A stretch of 64,000 nucleotides of DNA. Source: Actinoplanes utahensis. Its GTDB lineage: Bacteria; Actinomycetota; Actinomycetes; Mycobacteriales; Micromonosporaceae. Positions 60,646 through 64,000 of this stretch are shown here, one piece after another. The stretch's first letter is position 1; each line of letters starts with the position of its first letter. A program made the translations under genes and the position numbers. The notes beneath the pieces were generated by a model. The model did no database searches. It was not told the DNA's origin and saw nothing but the letters and a program-made list of their open reading frames with translations. The stretch is taken from NCBI RefSeq assembly GCF_016862455.1, contig NZ_BOMZ01000040.1, positions 1 to 64,000 on the forward strand, in the 5' to 3' direction.

Positions 60646-62591
60646 ACGATCCTCACCCAGCGGGCCTTCGACGGGACGCCCTTGCCGTCGACCACGAAGA
60701 GCATGTACCAGCCGGCGGGGACCAGGCCGGGGGAGTCCGGGACGGCGATGCTCACCCCGCCGGGGGTACGCCGTACGCCCACCTCCACCGACCGCTGGTC
60801 CACGTCGGTGCCGTGCGTGACGGCGCTCGGCCGGACCAGCCGGGCCGCCCGGATCCGCGACCCGTCCGGCGTGGCGAACTGCGCCTTGCGCCCGCGTTCG
60901 ATCGCCCGCGGCCCGCCGTCGATCGCCGGCCGGTCGCCCTGGAACAGGTAGGGCGGGCTGTAGATCTCGATCCGCTGCTCGAACGTCCCCGGGTTCTTGC
61001 CGGTCGAGTCGTAGATCGGGTCGCTGCCCATGGTGACGACCCGCCCGTCCGGCAGCAGCAGCGCCTCCGCGTGGTAGTTGCGGCCCACGCTCGGCGCCGC
61101 CGCCTCCCGGAACTCCTCGCGCGCCGGGTCGTAGAAGTGCGCGGTCAGCAGGTCGCTGCGGTTGCGCCCCCGGTAGGGCCCACCCCGGTACCCGGACGAG
61201 CCGCCGCTGGTGAACACGGTGTCGTCGGGCAGCACCACGGTGTTGAGGTAGCGGGCCGGCGCCGGCAGGTCCGGGCCGGTCCGGTACCGCGGCTGCTTCT
61301 CGCTCAGATCGGCGATCGCGGTGCGGGCCGTGGACACCGGCGAGTCGCCGACCGCGCCGCCGCCGAGGATCATCACCTTCTGCTTCTGGGCCGGCGGCAG
61401 CATCACCGAGGCGCTGGTCTCGGTCATCGCCGCGTCCTCGAGACCCGGCACGGTGCGGAAGGTGTTCTTCGCCACGTCCCACAGGCCGGGGGTACGGCCC
61501 TCGCTGTCCGATCCGTACCCGGCGTTCGAACCGGAGAAGAACAGCTTCTCGTCCTCGGTCAGGAACAGCGCCGGATAGGTCGGGAACACCCGCTTCAGCT
61601 CCGGCGCGGGCACCCACTTCTTCTTGTCCACCTGGTAGCGCTCGTTGACGCCGGGCAGCATCCGGCCGAACTCGTCCAGCCCGGACACGGCCAGGACGTC
61701 ACCGTCCGGCATGGTGGCCAGGGTCGGATACCAGCGGTGCTCGGTCATGTCGCCGGTGCGCACGTACCGTTCGGCGACCGGGTCGAACTCGTACGTCGTC
61801 TTGTCCCCGCCGTACTCCTGCTTCTCGCGGGTGATCTTCTCGGCGATGCCGTACAGGTTGCGCTTGTCGTTTCCGGTCAGGCCCTCGATGGCGTACTGGG
61901 CCGGCTCGCGCACGATCGGAGCGTCGCCGGAGTCGACGGCGTCCACCCACACCTCGGCCTCGCCGGCGTGCACCATCGTGTGGGCGCCGTGCGTCATCTT
62001 GGTGGCGGCGGGCACCGTCACGTCTGCCCGGCTCGCGTAGACGCGGCCGTTGCCGGCGACGAACCGGGTGCCCTTCGCGAAGGTGCGCGCCCCGAAGTCC
62101 GGCGACTCGTTCTTGATCTTCATGACCCCGGCGGCGTGGGTGATGTCGGCTTCCAGGACCTCGTACGACTTGGTGCCGCCGGCCACCAGCAGGTTGCCGT
62201 CGGGCAGGAAGGTGTGCCCGGCGCAGAACAGGTCGGTCGGGGTCGGCACCTCGGTGAACTCGTCGGTGCGCGGATCCCACAGCACGGTGCGGAACGTGCC
62301 GGCCTCGAAGTCGTCCCGGTTGTTGCCGGACCCCGCGATGATCAACACCTTGCCGGTACGCAGCATCGCCGCGTGGATGGCGTTGACCCGGAAGTCCGCC
62401 GGAACCCGCAGCAGCGACCAGTGCCCGAACTTCTGCTTGTAGGAGTCCCGGTTGATGGTGAACTCGTGGTACCGGTCCGCGGCGAGACTCACGATCGGCC
62501 GGTTCACCACCGCCACCGCCGCCATCAGCGGCACCGTCACCAGCATGGTCAGCACCCGCCGGGCGATGCTGGGCCTTCTCCGCGCGGTCAT
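60642..62591 (-). CDS. glxA: Radical copper oxidase GlxA
   Basis: The 649-residue protein has one N-terminal membrane helix (residues 12-30) and a Kelch-propeller galactose-oxidase-like domain. Copper-site candidates are visible: Cys in LFCAGHTFLPDGNLLVAGGT (Tyr-Cys cofactor), Tyr in EHRWYPTLATMPDGD, Tyr-His in GRNYHAEALLLPDG and His in AVTHGTDVDQR. GlxA of Streptomyces acts with CslA in making the hyphal-tip glucan. Its ATG overlaps the cslA stop by 4 nt. Confidence 0.95.
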   Translation of the reverse strand: MTARRRPSIARRVLTMLVTVPLMAAVAVVNRPIVSLAADRYHEFTINRDSYKQKFGHWSLLRVPADFRVNAIHAAMLRTGKVLIIAGSGNNRDDFEAGTFRTVLWDPRTDEFTEVPTPTDLFCAGHTFLPDGNLLVAGGTKSYEVLEADITHAAGVMKIKNESPDFGARTFAKGTRFVAGNGRVYASRADVTVPAATKMTHGAHTMVHAGEAEVWVDAVDSGDAPIVREPAQYAIEGLTGNDKRNLYGIAEKITREKQEYGGDKTTYEFDPVAERYVRTGDMTEHRWYPTLATMPDGDVLAVSGLDEFGRMLPGVNERYQVDKKKWVPAPELKRVFPTYPALFLTEDEKLFFSGSNAGYGSDSEGRTPGLWDVAKNTFRTVPGLEDAAMTETSASVMLPPAQKQKVMILGGGAVGDSPVSTARTAIADLSEKQPRYRTGPDLPAPARYLNTVVLPDDTVFTSGGSSGYRGGPYRGRNRSDLLTAHFYDPAREEFREAAAPSVGRNYHAEALLLPDGRVVTMGSDPIYDSTGKNPGTFEQRIEIYSPPYLFQGDRPAIDGGPRAIERGRKAQFATPDGSRIRAARLVRPSAVTHGTDVDQRSVEVGVRRTPGGVSIAVPDSPGLVPAGWYMLFVVDGKGVPSKARWVRIV

Positions 62592-64000
62592 GCGGCCGAT
62601 CCGATCATGAGAGGTTCCTTCTCTTCTTCGTCGTGCGTCTCGGGCCTCGTGCGGGACCGGCCGAGCGCCTGCACCGCCCAGATGGCCGGCGGGGTGAGGC
62701 AGAGGGCCAGGTTGAGCGACGGCCACAACCACATGAAGCCGTGCGCGTGGCCGGTGAACGCGGCCACGATCAGGAGAGCGGCGTAGAAGGCCGCCCACCG
62801 CAGATGGGTACGGAAGGTCAGCAGCGAGTCCGGGCTGGCCGAATCGCCCTTCGGCGTCACCACGAAACCGGCCGTGCGCCGCAGCACCGACTGCAGGAAC
62901 GAGGTGACGTAGATCGGCGCGCACAACGTCGACAGCAGCATCCCGGTCAGGCCCGACGACCCGGCCTCCTCGTGCGGGCTGACGTTGTGCCGCCGGTTCC
63001 AGATGTAGAGGCCGACCTGGAACAGCGCCGCGTCCACGTACAGCATCAGCCACACCTGCTGCGGCACCTGCACGCCCTTGACGCCGAGCAGCACGTGGAA
63101 GACCGCGGTGGCCGCGCCGAGCAGCCAGGCGACCGCGGTCAGCGGGTAGTACGCCATCAGCAGCGCGTAGTGCAGCGCACGGCGTACCCCCAGGCGGGGG
63201 ATCATCTTCGCGAACCCGGCCACGCACACTTCGTCGGTGCCGCGCGACCAGCGGTGCTGCTGGCTGAAGTAGTCGGTCCAGGAGGACGGGCCCTCGCCGA
63301 CGGCCAGGACGTCCGGGGTGTAGACCGACCGCCAGCGCCGGCCGGTCGCCGGATTGCGGGAGGCGTGCTGGGCCAGGCTGGTCGCCATGTCCTCGGTGAT
63401 CGAGTCCTGCAGGCCACCGATCGACTGCAGGGCCTTGATGCGTACGGCGTTGTTCGTCCCCACCAGCATCGGGATGCCGAGGCGGTTGCCGGCCCGCTGC
63501 AGCAGCGAGTGGAACAGGTACTGCTGGGACTCGGCCCACTTGGTGATCACGTTGTCGTAGTTGCCGTAGATCTGCGGCCCGATCACGAACGCCACGTCGG
63601 GGTCCCGGAAGTAGCCGAGGAGCCGCTCGCAGAAGTTCGGCAGCGGCACGTGATCCGGATCCACCGAGACGAACACGTCGTACGCGTCGCCGTGCCGGTC
63701 CATCCACGAGTTGTAGTTGCCGTGCTTGGTCTTCGCCTTGAACCCGCCCGCCGCGGTGTTCCAGTCCGGCACCCCCTTGCGGCTGAAGTGGTGCACGCCC
63801 ACCCGCCGGCACATCTGGCGCACCTCGGGATCGTCGCCCTCGTCCAGCAGCCACACGTGGTACCGCCCGGGATGCCGGATCCGGGTCGCCGCCCGCAACG
63901 TCCGTTCCACCATCTCGATCGGCTCCTTGCCGGGCACGATCGTGGTCAGGAACGCCACCCGCAGCCGCTCGTCCGGCGGCACCGGGATCGGATCCCGCGC
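62588..64000 (-). CDS. cslA: Cellulose-synthase-like glycosyltransferase CslA (5' end beyond window)
   Basis: The visible 470 or so residues include the GT2 core: VSVDPDHVPLP (Asp-x-Asp), QDSITEDMATSLAQH (TED) and the processive-synthase motif FSQQHRWSRGTDEV (QxxRW). Several membrane helices follow (LMAYYPLTAVAWLLGAATAV; FYAALLIVAAFTGH). The frame stays open to the window edge, so the true start and N-terminal helices lie outside. CslA polymerises a beta-glucan at growing hyphal tips. It overlaps glxA. Confidence 0.93.
   Translation of the reverse strand, partial: ARDPIPVPPDERLRVAFLTTIVPGKEPIEMVERTLRAATRIRHPGRYHVWLLDEGDDPEVRQMCRRVGVHHFSRKGVPDWNTAAGGFKAKTKHGNYNSWMDRHGDAYDVFVSVDPDHVPLPNFCERLLGYFRDPDVAFVIGPQIYGNYDNVITKWAESQQYLFHSLLQRAGNRLGIPMLVGTNNAVRIKALQSIGGLQDSITEDMATSLAQHASRNPATGRRWRSVYTPDVLAVGEGPSSWTDYFSQQHRWSRGTDEVCVAGFAKMIPRLGVRRALHYALLMAYYPLTAVAWLLGAATAVFHVLLGVKGVQVPQQVWLMLYVDAALFQVGLYIWNRRHNVSPHEEAGSSGLTGMLLSTLCAPIYVTSFLQSVLRRTAGFVVTPKGDSASPDSLLTFRTHLRWAAFYAALLIVAAFTGHAHGFMWLWPSLNLALCLTPPAIWAVQALGRSRTRPETHDEEEKEPLMIGSAA

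Overview
The window is about 72% GC by eye. Genes are tightly packed, often with 4-nt ATGA or GTGA overlaps, and third codon positions are almost all G or C. Together with the gene content (AfsR-type SARP regulator, GerW protein, LLM oxidoreductase, CslA/GlxA pair, several apparently leaderless promoters), this points to a filamentous actinomycete chromosome. Micromonosporaceae (Actinoplanes-like) is my best guess, but that is inference. I saw no rRNA, tRNA, CRISPR array or intact insertion sequence.

Layout: 0-3.7 kb holds an ABC-2 exporter (ATPase plus two permeases) divergent from a NarL-type two-component pair. 3.7-7.1 kb holds a secreted DUF4360 protein, an NTF2-like protein, a redoxin and a stand-alone, divergent EF-Tu whose leader carries a 25-codon ORF ending on a 10-bp stem. 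7.3-9.5 kb is a secreted phytase-like esterase. 9.6-13.4 kb is a copper module (copA, secreted accessory protein, copZ) divergent from csoR, with a CsoR-like operator between them. 13.5-14.8 kb has a hydrolase and a ClpX-type zinc-finger/HTH protein, followed by a 28-bp perfect hairpin. 15.3-24.8 kb is a form I aerobic CO dehydrogenase cluster: xdhC-like divergent from coxM-coxS-coxL, an XdhC-YHS protein, coxD, coxG and coxE. The CoxL active-site loop AYACSFR marks true CO oxidation.

24.8-26.3 kb is a decayed accessory patch with broken genes and two small ORFs, one Gly-rich. 26.3-35.9 kb has a second NarL-type pair, a hydrolase with a membrane tail, a P450, a glutamate-decarboxylase/NmrA chimera, a lipoprotein coupled to an RpiB-like isomerase, a hydrolase and a frameshifted LysR gene. 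36.0-40.9 kb is a SARP regulator, an 80-aa protein and a B12/radical-SAM enzyme of the RiPP C-methyltransferase type in one tight transcription unit. 40.9-43.3 kb has an LLM oxidoreductase, a DUF2293 pseudogene and a second P450. 43.6-46.0 kb is an ECF sigma / triple-repeat membrane protein / amidoligase operon. 46.1-47.9 kb is a PadR-controlled ABC exporter. 48-49.8 kb has PilZ and GerW genes among tandem repeats.

49.8-54.1 kb is a LacI-controlled CUT1 sugar importer with two palindromic operators. 54.3-59.6 kb holds AbfB-domain, membrane, methyltransferase and propeller-lipoprotein genes and an ECF sigma/partner pair. 59.7-64.0 kb is the hyphal-tip glucan module: cslA (cut by the window end) and glxA overlap, and a GH6 lipoprotein converges on them.

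The parts most worth follow-up are the SARP/80-aa/radical-SAM unit, the sigma/repeat-protein/amidoligase operon and the leader-controlled second EF-Tu.
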